From Pediococcus ethanolidurans (GTDB lineage Bacteria; Bacillota; Bacilli; Lactobacillales; Lactobacillaceae): a DNA stretch of 64,000 nucleotides. The DNA lies in contig NZ_JQBY01000002.1 in the NCBI RefSeq assembly GCF_001437405.1, positions 62,001-126,000 on the forward strand, given 5' to 3'. This document shows positions 36,059-44,339 of this stretch, piece by piece. The notes beneath the pieces are model-generated. The model ran no database searches, was not told where the DNA came from, and was given only the letters and a program-made list of their open reading frames with translations. Within the stretch, counting starts at the first letter, position 1. Each line of letters opens with the position of its first letter. The position numbers and the translations under genes were made by a program.

Positions 36059-36718
36059 ATGGAAGTCGTTCTTATCAAAAAATTTACTGTTTACCTCATT
36101 CGCCACGGCGAAACCTATCTCAATAAATTCGATCGCATGCAAGGTTGGGCAGATGCTCCCTTAACCGATAAAGGAATCCAAGATGCCCATCAAGCTGCCC
36201 AAAAGGTCCTGAACGTCCATTTCGATCAAGCCTTTTCAAGTGACTTGAGTCGGGCTGTCAATACCGCTCATATCATTTTAAAGGATACCCATAATGATTC
36301 CTTGCAAATCACCCAACTCAAAAATATTCGGGAAGCTTTCTTTGGCTATTTTGAAGGCGCCAATGGTCCTGAAACTTGGGACACCATTTGTCGACCTTTA
36401 GGCTACAGCGGCATCGACGATTTCTTAAGTGAACACACTTTTTATGAAGCTCGTGATGCTATGCATGCTGCCGATCCATTCAAAGTAGCTGAAGACGCTC
36501 AAACTTTCAAAAAACGAATTTTGGCTGGTGTCGATCAATTGGCAGAACAGGCACACGACGGAGAAACGTTACTCGTTGTTTCCCACATGGATGCCATCCG
36601 CAGTTTGATTCAGCTCTTGAACCCACAAATAGATGTTCACCTACCAATCAAAAACGGCAGTCTTAACATTCTTAATTTTACCGATAATCACGCTGAAGTT
36701 GTGGCTTATGATAGATAA
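36059..36718 (+). CDS. Histidine phosphatase family protein
   Basis: A 219-residue phosphoglycerate-mutase-like protein, close to the one at 27172 (shared YLIRHGETYLN, MQGWADAPLTDKG, GYFEGANGPETW, VVSHMDAIRS). The second-histidine region has HMDA where the paralogue has HGTT. The ATG at 36059 has no ribosome site; alignment with the paralogue and a GGAAG at 36061-36065 point to initiation at ATC (36074), which corresponds to the TTG start there. It directly follows a palindromic element. Confidence 0.82.
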   Translation: MEVVLIKKFTVYLIRHGETYLNKFDRMQGWADAPLTDKGIQDAHQAAQKVLNVHFDQAFSSDLSRAVNTAHIILKDTHNDSLQITQLKNIREAFFGYFEGANGPETWDTICRPLGYSGIDDFLSEHTFYEARDAMHAADPFKVAEDAQTFKKRILAGVDQLAEQAHDGETLLVVSHMDAIRSLIQLLNPQIDVHLPIKNGSLNILNFTDNHAEVVAYDR

Positions 36719-36790
36719 AAATCTTCTATGCAAACTATTTTAATTCTGTTTCTAACCATGAGACAATCAGGATAGAAAGCAGGTGGCAAA

Positions 36791-36955
36791 ATGACTGATA
36801 AAAAGCAAACCGACATGCCCGCATGTTTAATTGAGCCTACTGGCAAGGATAAAATTGAACAAGATCGCCTTGCCCGCATTCACGACGAATTGGTAAATCG
36901 CCAACTCGCAGAATTAGGAATTACACCTCGTCAGTTATCCACAGAAAAAAATTAA
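36791..36955 (+). CDS. Small 54-residue hypothetical protein
   Basis: A short ORF, ATG at 36791, TAA at 36953-36955. It is charged and helical: DKIEQDRLARIHDELVNRQL, then ELGITPRQLS. The ATG follows AGCAGGTGG. A terminator begins 9 nt after the stop. Family not recognised. The ribosome site, amphipathic helix and adjoining terminator support a real gene. Confidence 0.55.
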   Translation: MTDKKQTDMPACLIEPTGKDKIEQDRLARIHDELVNRQLAELGITPRQLSTEKN

Positions 36956-36963
36956 CCAGTTTT

Positions 36964-37007
36964 AAAAAATGAGCGTGAGAAAGCCAATTTTCTCATGCTC
37001 ATTTTTT
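36964..37007. terminator. Bidirectional terminator
   Basis: Stem aaaaaatgagcgtgagaaa/tttctcatgctcatttttt with one mismatch; A- and T-runs on both sides. It overlaps the stop codon of the MFS gene. Confidence 0.85.
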
Positions 37008-38418
37008 AAGCTATATTTTTCTGTTTAATGGCTTTATTGATTGCGTACACCAGTACCACAATTGCCACCGCCATTAAAATTGTCAAAACTAACAGTGCGT
37101 GGCGTGAGCCTATCGCAGTTAAATCAGCTTGATTGCCTCTTTTACTTAACTGACTTGCCCCAATTATGGTGGAAACAATTGAGGTACCAACCGCACCCGC
37201 AAACTGTTGAATGGTGTTTAAAATCGCATTACCATCTGCTTGTTGATCGTTTTTCAATGTGGATAACCCATTTGTCATGACATTGCCAAAAATCAACCCG
37301 ATACCAAACATATAAAATACATAAATAGTTAAGATCAATCCATTTGAAACATTTAAGGCTAAACCGGTAAATAAAACTAAGCCGATAAACACGATTGAAC
37401 TTCCCGTGAGTAAAGGCTTTTTGGCTCCAAAGTGATCAAAAATACGTCCACTAATGGGTGACATGACTGCTCCTAAGGCAGCTCCTGGTAAAACGACTAG
37501 CCCGGCGGTTGTGGAAGTTGCCCCATTTACCAATTGCATGTAGTTGGGCAAAATAAAGGACATTCCTAGCGAAATTAATTGTAATGCGAAAAACACAAAC
37601 ACATGCGCGGCAAAGGCCACATTTTCTAAAACTCGTAAATCAATAACCGGCTGAGCAATATGTAAGCTGCGATAAATCAACCCAACTAAACCAATCACTC
37701 CTACCACAATTGCACCTGCAACGGATAAACTCATAAAACTTGTCGCGCCCATGTTGCTGAATCCTAAAATGAATCCAATAAAGGTAGCGGCAATTAATAA
37801 AACACTCAAGGGATCAAATTTTATAGCTCGTGTGGGCCTTTTTTGTTCAATCGTTTTAATTCCCGTAAACAAAGAAATTAATAATAATGGCACTAAAATG
37901 ATGAAGACAAAGCGCCAACCTAGACTAGCCACCACAACACCACCAAATGTGGGCCCAATTGCCGGTGCGACAGCTGTAATTAACGTTCCAATCCCCATCA
38001 TCATGCCAATCTTGCTGCTAGGAACCTGATCAATAATAATATTAAACATTAACGGCAGTGCAATCCCAGTACCACATCCCTGAATAATGCGACCAAGTAA
38101 TAGAATTGGGAAAATCGGTGCTACCGCATCCATGATTAATCCTGTTAAAAATAGCAAGTTAGCCACAATAAATAGAGATTTGGTTCTAAACCGTGTTTTC
38201 AGTGCGGAAGACAATGGCACAATGATCGCGACGGTCAATAAATACCCGGTTGTTAACCACTGCACAATACTAGTTGTGACATTAAATTCTTTCATTAACG
38301 TTGGGAACGTAATGTTCATGGCAGTCTCAACAATTACCCCACTAAAGGACATTAATCCCGTCGCAATTACAGCCGCAATAACTTGGGGACGAATACGCTG
38401 ACTGGTTTCATTTTTCAT
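37006..38418 (-). CDS. MFS multidrug exporter, DHA2 (EmrB/QacA) family
   Basis: A 470-residue major facilitator protein with about 14 membrane helices. ETAMNITFPTLMKEF, QWLTTGYLLTVAIIVP (motif D1-like), LLGRIIQGCGTGIALPL and IGPTFGGVVVASLGWRFVF (motif C) are hallmarks of proton-driven drug exporters. It follows a MarR gene by 5 bp in one operon, so ligand-induced expression is likely. Full length. Confidence 0.92.
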   Translation of the reverse strand: MKNETSQRIRPQVIAAVIATGLMSFSGVIVETAMNITFPTLMKEFNVTTSIVQWLTTGYLLTVAIIVPLSSALKTRFRTKSLFIVANLLFLTGLIMDAVAPIFPILLLGRIIQGCGTGIALPLMFNIIIDQVPSSKIGMMMGIGTLITAVAPAIGPTFGGVVVASLGWRFVFIILVPLLLISLFTGIKTIEQKRPTRAIKFDPLSVLLIAATFIGFILGFSNMGATSFMSLSVAGAIVVGVIGLVGLIYRSLHIAQPVIDLRVLENVAFAAHVFVFFALQLISLGMSFILPNYMQLVNGATSTTAGLVVLPGAALGAVMSPISGRIFDHFGAKKPLLTGSSIVFIGLVLFTGLALNVSNGLILTIYVFYMFGIGLIFGNVMTNGLSTLKNDQQADGNAILNTIQQFAGAVGTSIVSTIIGASQLSKRGNQADLTAIGSRHALLVLTILMAVAIVVLVYAINKAIKQKNIA

Positions 38419-38423
38419 ATTTA

Positions 38424-38891
38424 TTATCTCTCGCGTTCCTTTCCGTAATTTTTTCCGGCTTCATCAACGATTAAAAATTGCAAAACTTTTGTAAACGTTA
38501 AAAGTTCCTCCTGACTAAAGTTTGTCTCCAGACTATCACGCTGAACTTTCATATAATCGCGATTCAACTGAACAAACGGTTGCGCTTTTTTGGTCAGTTG
38601 AATTTCTTTTTGGCGTGCATCATCCTTGGCAACTAACCGAAGAATCAATCCCTTTTTCTCCATGCGTTGTAAAAGCGTGGTTGCACTTGATCTGCGAATG
38701 GCAAATTCGGTTTCAATATCACGTTGTAAACACATTTGCTGCGGATATTTGCCAAGAAAATCAATGATTGATAACTGAACACCAGTTAAGCCGTAACCTG
38801 CTGCAAAGGTATCAATATGGCGACTAAGCGTATTATTGGCATGTTTCACTAACCGCCCGTATTTAGATAGATCTTTTGGCATCAATTTCAT
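38424..38891 (-). CDS. MarR-family transcriptional regulator
   Basis: A 155-residue MarR protein with LTGVQLSIIDFL, the recognition helix FAIRRSSATTLLQRMEKKGLI and the wing DDARQKEIQLT. Its stop is 5 bp before the MFS start, so regulator and exporter are co-transcribed. A perfect 16-bp dyad (38903-38918) lies upstream and probably mediates autorepression. Confidence 0.9.
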   Translation of the reverse strand: MKLMPKDLSKYGRLVKHANNTLSRHIDTFAAGYGLTGVQLSIIDFLGKYPQQMCLQRDIETEFAIRRSSATTLLQRMEKKGLILRLVAKDDARQKEIQLTKKAQPFVQLNRDYMKVQRDSLETNFSQEELLTFTKVLQFLIVDEAGKNYGKERER

Positions 38892-38902
38892 CTCCTCATT
38901 TT

Positions 38903-38918
38903 CGTTAGCAAGCTAACG
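38903..38918 (-). promoter_or_regulatory. MarR operator of the MFS operon
   Basis: CGTTAGC and GCTAACG are a perfect inverted repeat separated by AA, between a TATAAT-like -10 (38925-38930, minus strand) and the marR start. A further half site, acgttaa, lies upstream near 38940. Confidence 0.7.
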
Positions 38919-38951
38919 TTTTACATTATAAAACAATTTACGTTAAAAATG

Positions 38952-38988
38952 CAAAAAAATCACCAAGATGCTGATCATCTTGGTGACT
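38952..38988 (-). terminator. Intrinsic terminator of the lac operon
   Basis: Stem tcaccaagatg/catcttggtga (38960-38970, 38976-38986); on the minus strand it is followed by TTTTTTT. Confidence 0.88.
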
Positions 38989-39040
38989 TAATGAAATTAT
39001 TCTGTTAAAAATCATAATCCTATTTAAGAAATAAGCTTAA

Positions 39041-39172
39041 TTATCTACTGCCAACTTTTGAAACTGGAAATTCAGCAATTTGTTCTTTAATCATTTGTTG
39101 ATGCAGTTCTTCAGCGGTATCAATTTCGTTTTTTTCTTCTGTTGATAATGTTTTCTTTTCTGTGTCAGCCAT
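39041..39172 (-). CDS. Small 43-residue protein at the end of the lac operon
   Basis: ATG at 39172 after AGAGGT, TAA at 39041-39043. The sequence is hydrophilic and helical (KKTLSTEEKNEIDTAEEL then HQQMIKEQIAEFPVS). It starts 14 bp after the DUF4867 stop and is followed by the operon terminator. Family not recognised; its position as the last operon gene with a good ribosome site makes it likely genuine. Confidence 0.55.
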   Translation of the reverse strand: MADTEKKTLSTEEKNEIDTAEELHQQMIKEQIAEFPVSKVGSR

Positions 39173-39186
39173 TTCGATCTACCTCT

Positions 39187-39864
39187 TTAGTTTTGAATTG
39201 GCTTAATGTCGATTAATTTTCCTTTGACACCAGGTAAGATTCCCTGTGCAATTTTATCAGTTCTAACAGCGTGCGCCATTTGAAACTTGTTTTGCTTCAC
39301 AATCATTTTATTAGTTGCTTTAAAGCCATCTGGTAATGGTTGATTAGTGCCTTGCAAAACCATCACAATTGCCTTAAAACCGCTATCGTCTACCTTGCAT
39401 GGGCTGTAATGTAATGTATCACTGTACATTTCAAAAACAGTGCCCCGAGGAACAAAGAAGAGTTTAGCGTGTTCTTCAGCATTATACTCATAGTTATGAA
39501 TGTCTTGTCGTTTGCCTAATACCATTACAACGTCTGTAAACGTAATATTAACTTCACTACCCTGGTGAAATTCAATTGCTGAAAATGAAGTGCTTTGTCC
39601 CATACAAGGACCAGCAGAAATTGGCATACCCGCATAAACATCAGCAGCAATTTGCTTGATAGCAGCATCATTTTCAATAGTTTCATCATCAGGAATATAG
39701 TCGTTATGATCACTTGGAATCTTCACTTGAGAATCCATATAACTTGTGACCTTACTTAAATCATATTGTTTATAAACTAAACCAAAATCAGCAAATTCAT
39801 CACTGTTAACGTCATAAATGGTCTTATCCGGATTAGCTTTTTTTATTTCATCGAAATTACTCAT
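39187..39864 (-). CDS. DUF4867 family protein
   Basis: A 225-residue cytoplasmic protein with a predicted cupin-like beta core: MGQSTSFSAIEFHQGSEVNI, then KLFFVPRGTVFEMYSDTLHY and FKAIVMVLQGTN. Proteins of this family (DUF4867) occur in tagatose/galactose-6-phosphate operons of lactobacilli; function unestablished, possibly a sugar-phosphate isomerase or binding protein. It follows lacD after an internal hairpin. Confidence 0.8.
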   Translation of the reverse strand: MSNFDEIKKANPDKTIYDVNSDEFADFGLVYKQYDLSKVTSYMDSQVKIPSDHNDYIPDDETIENDAAIKQIAADVYAGMPISAGPCMGQSTSFSAIEFHQGSEVNITFTDVVMVLGKRQDIHNYEYNAEEHAKLFFVPRGTVFEMYSDTLHYSPCKVDDSGFKAIVMVLQGTNQPLPDGFKATNKMIVKQNKFQMAHAVRTDKIAQGILPGVKGKLIDIKPIQN

Positions 39865-39886
39865 AAATTTTCTCCATTTTCAGAAA

Positions 39887-39915
39887 AAGGATTGCACCGA
39901 TTCGGCACAATCCTT
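39887..39915 (-). terminator. Intercistronic terminator/attenuator after lacD
   Basis: Stem aaggattg/caatcctt with an inner ccg/cgg helix; on the minus strand TTTTTC follows. It lies between lacD and the DUF4867 gene and may reduce downstream expression. Confidence 0.75.
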
Positions 39916-39929
39916 AAGGTTAAAAGCAA

Positions 39930-40925
39930 TTATTTTTGAACCTTGTCGTACCATGAAGTTGCAGTAGCAGCCAAAACTTTATTCAAGTCTTCAATATTTT
40001 GACGACCTTGTGTTTGTAACCATTTACGACCAGCTGCTTCACTTTCACCAGCAAATGGTTCAACTGAATGACGCCATGTTGCACGGCCACAAAGCACACC
40101 ATTGAATGTTGAGCCTGCTTCTTTAGCGAACTTCAATTCGTCTTGGAACAATTCAGCAGAAACACCAGCACTCAAGAAGATAAATGGTAAGTCTGTTGCA
40201 TCACTTTGTTCTTTATAATACTTAGCAGCATCTGCCTTGCTATAAACAACATCATCAGAGTTCTTAGCAAATCCTTCAACATAAGCTTGGTTTACAGGAA
40301 CTTCAAGCTTCAATACATCTACACCATATTGAGGTTTTGAGAATTCTTTGGTCATTTCAATAACTTTGTGTGGCTTTACTTTGGCATATTCTTTGCCTGT
40401 TGCGTCATCGTTATTAGCATCGTATGATACTAATTCCAAGAACAATGGCATATCTTCGCCCTTGCATTCGCTACCTAAACGTTCGATAAAGACTTGTTTG
40501 CGATGATTAATGTCGCCGCCTTCGTCTGGATCGTAGTAAAGCAAGAACTTAATAGCGTCAGCGCCTTGTTCCTTCAAACGACGTACTGACCAATCATCCA
40601 AAATGTCTGGGAAACGACCAGGTTCAGTAGCATCATAACCAGTGCGTTCGTATGCAAGTAATAAGCCGGCACCATCTGCACGAGCCTTTGAAGCTGGGAG
40701 TCCATATTGAGGATCCAACAAAATACCTGTTGCATATTGTGTCAATTCACTTGATACAGCAACTTTGAAGTCTTCAATTTCTTTTTGAGAAGCTTCTTTG
40801 CCACTTGCAGCACCAATCATCTTTTTGAGTGATCCACGTTGGTCAATAGCTAAAGCATCAATGACGCCATCTTTATTTGATAAAGCTTTGATTCCTTTTT
40901 CCTTACCTGGTGTTAATTTCAACAT
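39930..40925 (-). CDS. lacD: Tagatose-1,6-bisphosphate aldolase
   Basis: A 331-residue class I tagatose-bisphosphate aldolase, splitting tagatose-1,6-bisphosphate into glyceraldehyde-3-phosphate and dihydroxyacetone phosphate. Motifs: ALAIDQRGSLKKMI, GILLDPQYGLPA, VDVLKLEVPVN (Schiff-base lysine region), FIFLSAGVSAELFQ and GVLCGRATW. The ATG at 40925 follows AAGGGG; the longer frame lacks a site. Fourth gene of the lac unit. Confidence 0.95.
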   Translation of the reverse strand: MLKLTPGKEKGIKALSNKDGVIDALAIDQRGSLKKMIGAASGKEASQKEIEDFKVAVSSELTQYATGILLDPQYGLPASKARADGAGLLLAYERTGYDATEPGRFPDILDDWSVRRLKEQGADAIKFLLYYDPDEGGDINHRKQVFIERLGSECKGEDMPLFLELVSYDANNDDATGKEYAKVKPHKVIEMTKEFSKPQYGVDVLKLEVPVNQAYVEGFAKNSDDVVYSKADAAKYYKEQSDATDLPFIFLSAGVSAELFQDELKFAKEAGSTFNGVLCGRATWRHSVEPFAGESEAAGRKWLQTQGRQNIEDLNKVLAATATSWYDKVQK

Positions 40926-41013
40926 AAAATGATTACCCCTTTTTTGTTTTTTCATGATTTCTCATGATTTATTTCAACGCTTTCATTATAAGTCGGTAGC
41001 GGTAACTTTACAA

Positions 41014-41532
41014 CTAATCGTGATAAACGCCTTCAGCCCATTTTTCATTTTCTTCATCAAAGAAATGTGGGTTATCTTTTTGTTCTGGATTTGGAGTAGC
41101 AATGTGATCGATTTTATCGATTAATTTCTTGTTTTCATCTGTTTCTTTATATTCGGAGTCTAAGAATACAGAGATGATGTCTTCACATAAATGCTCACCA
41201 ACTGTTGCACCACCAAAACCAATTACATTGGCATTTAATTCTTCTTTAGCATAACGAGCAGCAACTAAGTTTGAAACTAAAGCTGCACGGACACCTTCGT
41301 TTTTGTCTGCAGCAGTACTGATACCAATACCTGTTCCGCAAAGAACAACACCTAAATCGGCACGACCATCAGCGACATCTTCAGCAACACGTTTCCCATA
41401 AATGGGATAATGAGTCCGCGTTGTATCATAGGTACCTTCGTCAATAACTGTGTGACCGTTAGCCTTTAAAAAGTTTGATAATTGAATTTTTACATCTGTA
41501 ACAATATGGTCATTACCAATAGAAATAATCAT
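41014..41532 (-). CDS. lacB: Galactose-6-phosphate isomerase subunit LacB
   Basis: A 172-residue RpiB/LacAB-type isomerase. It begins [31 protein letters not shown] carries the catalytic cysteine region and GVRAALVSN the phosphate contacts. With LacA it converts galactose-6-phosphate to tagatose-6-phosphate. It is separated from lacA by a 400-bp block of palindromic repeats. Confidence 0.95.
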   Translation of the reverse strand: MIISIGNDHIVTDVKIQLSNFLKANGHTVIDEGTYDTTRTHYPIYGKRVAEDVADGRADLGVVLCGTGIGISTAADKNEGVRAALVSNLVAARYAKEELNANVIGFGGATVGEHLCEDIISVFLDSEYKETDENKKLIDKIDHIATPNPEQKDNPHFFDEENEKWAEGVYHD

Positions 41533-41579
41533 GTATATATCCTCCTCAATATTAATGTTTAAAACTAAAACAGTTTCGA

Positions 41580-41690
41580 ATGTACTATATTTCGAGATTG
41601 TTTTCTTAGACTCTTATGCCTTTACAAAGTGAGTTTGTAGATGGTCATTTTGGTTTGGCTTTGAAAGATACTTATCTTTCTCCACACTCT
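41580..41690. repeat. Degenerate remnant next to the tandem palindromic elements
   Basis: This stretch ends TCTTTCTCCACACTCTAG, like the CTCCGCACTCT ends of the two intact copies to its right, and includes a small aagatacttatctt palindrome. It may be a third, decayed copy; alignment is weak. Confidence 0.35.
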
Positions 41691-41813
41691 AGTCTAGATA
41701 GGCTTCAAAAGACATTCACCTCCGTTTGGCTACACATATTAAACGATTCCTAACCCGAATCATTTAATACGCTAGGCCATACTCGGTGAATAACTGCTTC
41801 ACTCCGCACTCTT
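41691..41813. repeat. Palindromic element, tandem copy 1 (lac operon)
   Basis: About 123 bp. CACC/GGTG arms, CTCCGTTTGGCTAC and CTAGGCCATACTCGG flank the inner hairpin TTAAACGATTC/GAATCATTTAA with the loop CTAACCC. The right end is GCTTCACTCCGCACTCT. The core is identical to that in the guaA-leader element. Confidence 0.8.
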
Positions 41814-41933
41814 ATCTAGATCGGCTCCTTGAAGCATTTGCCTCTGCTGAGCTACACCTATCAACAATCCCCAAACCGGATTATTGATAAGTTAGGCTCT
41901 GCTCAGCAAATAACCGCTTCACTCCGCACTCTT
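41814..41933. repeat. Palindromic element, tandem copy 2 (lac operon)
   Basis: It shares TCTAGAT-GGCT at the left and GCTTCACTCCGCACTCT at the right with copy 1. The arms differ but still pair: GCTGAGC with GCTCAGC and ATCAACAATCC with GGATTATTGAT. It ends at the lacA stop codon. Confidence 0.8.
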
Positions 41934-42361
41934 TAGATCATCTTTTCCAACATATCCAAACGTACTTGGTGACGACCACCTGCATATTCTGTATCTAGAT
42001 AATATTGAACAATGTTATAAGCTAACTTTTCACCAACAATGCCACTACCAATTGCAATTGCCTTGGCACCATTATGCATAGCTGTCATATGAGCTGTGTT
42101 TTCTTCAACAACGTTAGCAGTAACCATTCCTTTAACTTTGTTACTTGCCATTGCTGAGCCAACACCATATTCATCAAACATAACAGCCTTATCAGCATCA
42201 CCATTCAAAACTTCTTTGGTAACAGCCAATGAAGAATCAACAAAGTCATCTGCGGGCTTCTCACTCACATCAATAACTTCATAACTATGATCCAACAAGT
42301 ATTTCTTAACTTGTTCCTTTAAATTAAATCCTTTTTTATCTGAGCCAATTACGACTTTCAT
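41933..42361 (-). CDS. lacA: Galactose-6-phosphate isomerase subunit LacA
   Basis: A 142-residue RpiB-fold protein starting [19 protein letters not shown]. It has [18 protein letters not shown] where active RpiB/LacB have the catalytic Cys, as is normal for LacA, and [17 protein letters not shown]. It forms a heteromer with LacB. Its ATG overlaps the lacR stop by 4 nt (ATGA). Its stop codon touches a palindromic element. Confidence 0.94.
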   Translation of the reverse strand: MKVVIGSDKKGFNLKEQVKKYLLDHSYEVIDVSEKPADDFVDSSLAVTKEVLNGDADKAVMFDEYGVGSAMASNKVKGMVTANVVEENTAHMTAMHNGAKAIAIGSGIVGEKLAYNIVQYYLDTEYAGGRHQVRLDMLEKMI

Positions 42362-43146
42362 GCAAATCTCTCCTTTTGTTTTTTATCTAAGCTAGTAAAA
42401 ACATGCGTTATTTTCTGGTATCGCTTCAAAACCTGTGGATCAACATCCTGATCTGTAATTAGACCGTCACATCTATCTAATTGATAGAACGTATAAAAAT
42501 CATTTCGATCCAATTTTGAATGATCAGCCACCACAAATTTTTCTTGTGATTGGTCTAACGCAATGCTCTGCGTCTGGCCTTCATCAGAATTAGCATTCAT
42601 AATGCTGTTACCATTAATACCATTAACACCAACAAAAGCTTTGTGCATCTTGATATTTTTCAACAGCTCAATTGCTAAACTTCCTATAAATGCACCACTT
42701 CGCTCGCGGTATGTTCCGCCTACTAGACACAATTCATAACTCCCGTGTTCATCTCTAAAACGTTCAAATACTGGCAAACTATTCGTCACAATACGTAAGT
42801 TGGTCAACTTCAAATATTTTGAAACTAACTCGTTTGTTGTTCCTGGGCCTAAAAAAATGGTTTCATTTTCATCAATCATCCCTGCCACTCGTTGTGCAAT
42901 ACTGCTTTTCTCTGTTACATGCAGCTTTCGTTTCTGTATATAGGAAGCTTCCTGTTTATCAGAGAAATGTCGGCTTTGTGCACCACCATGAATTCGAATA
43001 ATTTGATGTTCCTGTTCAAGTTCATCAAGATCACGTCGAATGGTCATTGACGAAACATTCAAAGCATCAACCAATTCCTGAACGGTGACAACACCTGATT
43101 GATTGACCGTGCTCAAAATGGTAGCTACTCGTTCATTTTTTAGCAC
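42358..43146 (-). CDS. lacR: DeoR-family lactose/galactose operon repressor
   Basis: A 262-residue DeoR-type repressor. The HTH is [26 protein letters not shown]; the sugar-phosphate sensor domain has [19 protein letters not shown] and AFVGVNGI, and [10 protein letters not shown] near the end. In related systems tagatose-6-phosphate is the inducer. GTG start at 43146 after GGAGGGAGG. It is first in the lac unit and divergent from the galactose PTS genes. Confidence 0.92.
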   Translation of the reverse strand: MLKNERVATILSTVNQSGVVTVQELVDALNVSSMTIRRDLDELEQEHQIIRIHGGAQSRHFSDKQEASYIQKRKLHVTEKSSIAQRVAGMIDENETIFLGPGTTNELVSKYLKLTNLRIVTNSLPVFERFRDEHGSYELCLVGGTYRERSGAFIGSLAIELLKNIKMHKAFVGVNGINGNSIMNANSDEGQTQSIALDQSQEKFVVADHSKLDRNDFYTFYQLDRCDGLITDQDVDPQVLKRYQKITHVFTSLDKKQKERFA

Positions 43147-43173
43147 TAGCCTCCCTCCTTTTATATAATTTAA

Positions 43174-43187
43174 GAACAAAAATGTTC
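43174..43187 (-). promoter_or_regulatory. Candidate LacR site upstream of lacR
   Basis: The inverted repeat gaaca-aaaa-tgttc adjoins T-rich TGTTCGTTTTTGTTTA motifs, resembling the A/T-rich repeats bound by DeoR/LacR proteins. It is positioned just upstream of lacR and could mediate autoregulation. Confidence 0.5.
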
Positions 43188-43276
43188 GTTTTTGTTTATT
43201 TATGTTTCGATTTATAGAATAGACGAGCTCTCACTAAAAGTCAATACCCGCGCACTATTTTTTAAACTTAAATTTT

Positions 43277-43345
43277 TTGTCGACATTTGAAAGCGCTTGT
43301 ATATAATTAGATTTGTAAACGAAATCAAACAAAAGTGAACATTAC
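43277..43345 (+). promoter_or_regulatory. Galactose PTS promoter with cre box
   Basis: TATAAT at 43302-43307 with a weak TCGACA at 43280-43285. TGAAAGCGCTTGTA (43288-43301) matches the CcpA cre consensus TGWAARCGYTWNCW at all but one position and fills the spacer, so CcpA should repress the promoter. Downstream, gtgaa/ttcac (about 43336-43352) is a candidate repressor dyad. Confidence 0.78.
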
Positions 43346-43377
43346 TTCACATTTGTAATTGAGGTGGTGAATATATT

Positions 43378-43869
43378 ATGTCAGATAAGATAGCAGAGAC
43401 TTCTCTTTTTGATCGAGACACAGTTTATGTAAGTGATGCAACTTCACGAGCTGATGTTTTTAAGTCAGTTGCCGAAGACCTTTATAAAAAGGGACACGTA
43501 ACTAAAGACTTTTTAAAGAACTTGAACGAACGAGAAGATAAGTATCCAACTGGAATTGACTTGTCAGTGGTTTCACCTGAATACCCTAACGTTGCAATTC
43601 CACATACGGAAGCCGAGTTTGTGAAGGAACGTAAAGTTGTTCCAATTAAGTTGAAGAATCCTATTTCTTTCAACAATATGATTGATCCAAGTCAAGAATT
43701 TGAAGTTAGCTTCTTATTTATGATTTTGAACAATGATCCTGAAGGACAATCTAATGTGCTTGCACAGATCATGGATTTCATTAATAAAACTCCACAAAAT
43801 CAGCTTTTGACTTTCTTCAAGAGTACTTCTGCGGATGCAATCTATTCATTCTTGCAATCCAAGTTTTAG
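43378..43869 (+). CDS. Galactitol-family PTS component IIA
   Basis: A 163-residue PTS EIIA of the fructose/mannitol-type fold. The phosphorylated histidine is His76 in AIPHTEAEF. It passes phosphate from HPr to the IIB protein. It is the first gene of the IIA-IIB-IIC operon divergent from lacR, which with lacABD indicates galactose import as galactose-6-phosphate, as in some streptococci; galactitol is the alternative. Confidence 0.9.
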   Translation: MSDKIAETSLFDRDTVYVSDATSRADVFKSVAEDLYKKGHVTKDFLKNLNEREDKYPTGIDLSVVSPEYPNVAIPHTEAEFVKERKVVPIKLKNPISFNNMIDPSQEFEVSFLFMILNNDPEGQSNVLAQIMDFINKTPQNQLLTFFKSTSADAIYSFLQSKF

Positions 43870-43928
43870 ATATTCGTTTCATTAACTTATGGTAATAAAT
43901 TTTAAAAATTTCTAAGGAGGAATTTACT

Positions 43929-44234
43929 ATGATTAAGATGTTAACTGCTTGTGGTGCTGGTGTTAACTCAAGCCACCAAATTAAGGATGCTGTTGAGGCA
44001 GAAATGAAGAAACGTGGCTATCAAGTTAGTGTTGAGGCTATTCAAATCAAAGACCTTAACCCTGAAACAATGAAAGGTGTTCAAATTTTCTTACCTATTA
44101 ATAAGCCAGATTTGAGCTTTGATGTAACTGTTCCAGAAATTGATGCTGGTGCTATTCTCTACAGAATGCCTGCTATGGCTGCTCCAGTATATGACAAGAT
44201 TGAAGACACCATTAAAAAGAATCATTTAAGTTAA
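43929..44234 (+). CDS. Galactitol-family PTS component IIB
   Basis: A 101-residue EIIB protein. The active-site Cys8 is in MLTACGAGVNSS, the typical GatB P-loop. It has a strong AAGGAGG site. It stands between the IIA gene and the broken IIC gene. Confidence 0.93.
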   Translation: MIKMLTACGAGVNSSHQIKDAVEAEMKKRGYQVSVEAIQIKDLNPETMKGVQIFLPINKPDLSFDVTVPEIDAGAILYRMPAMAAPVYDKIEDTIKKNHLS

Positions 44235-44339
44235 TATTTTTTGAAGAGAATCATTTCTCTTCACCTACATATTTCCTTTATGGAGTCTTCCACTAAATTT
44301 GGTAACAAAATTTTATAAAAACTAAAGGAGTTGAACAAA

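Noticed and set aside
41533-41933. Insertion sequence between lacA and lacB
   Set aside because: No transposase ORF or remnant; the block consists of short palindromic repeats only.
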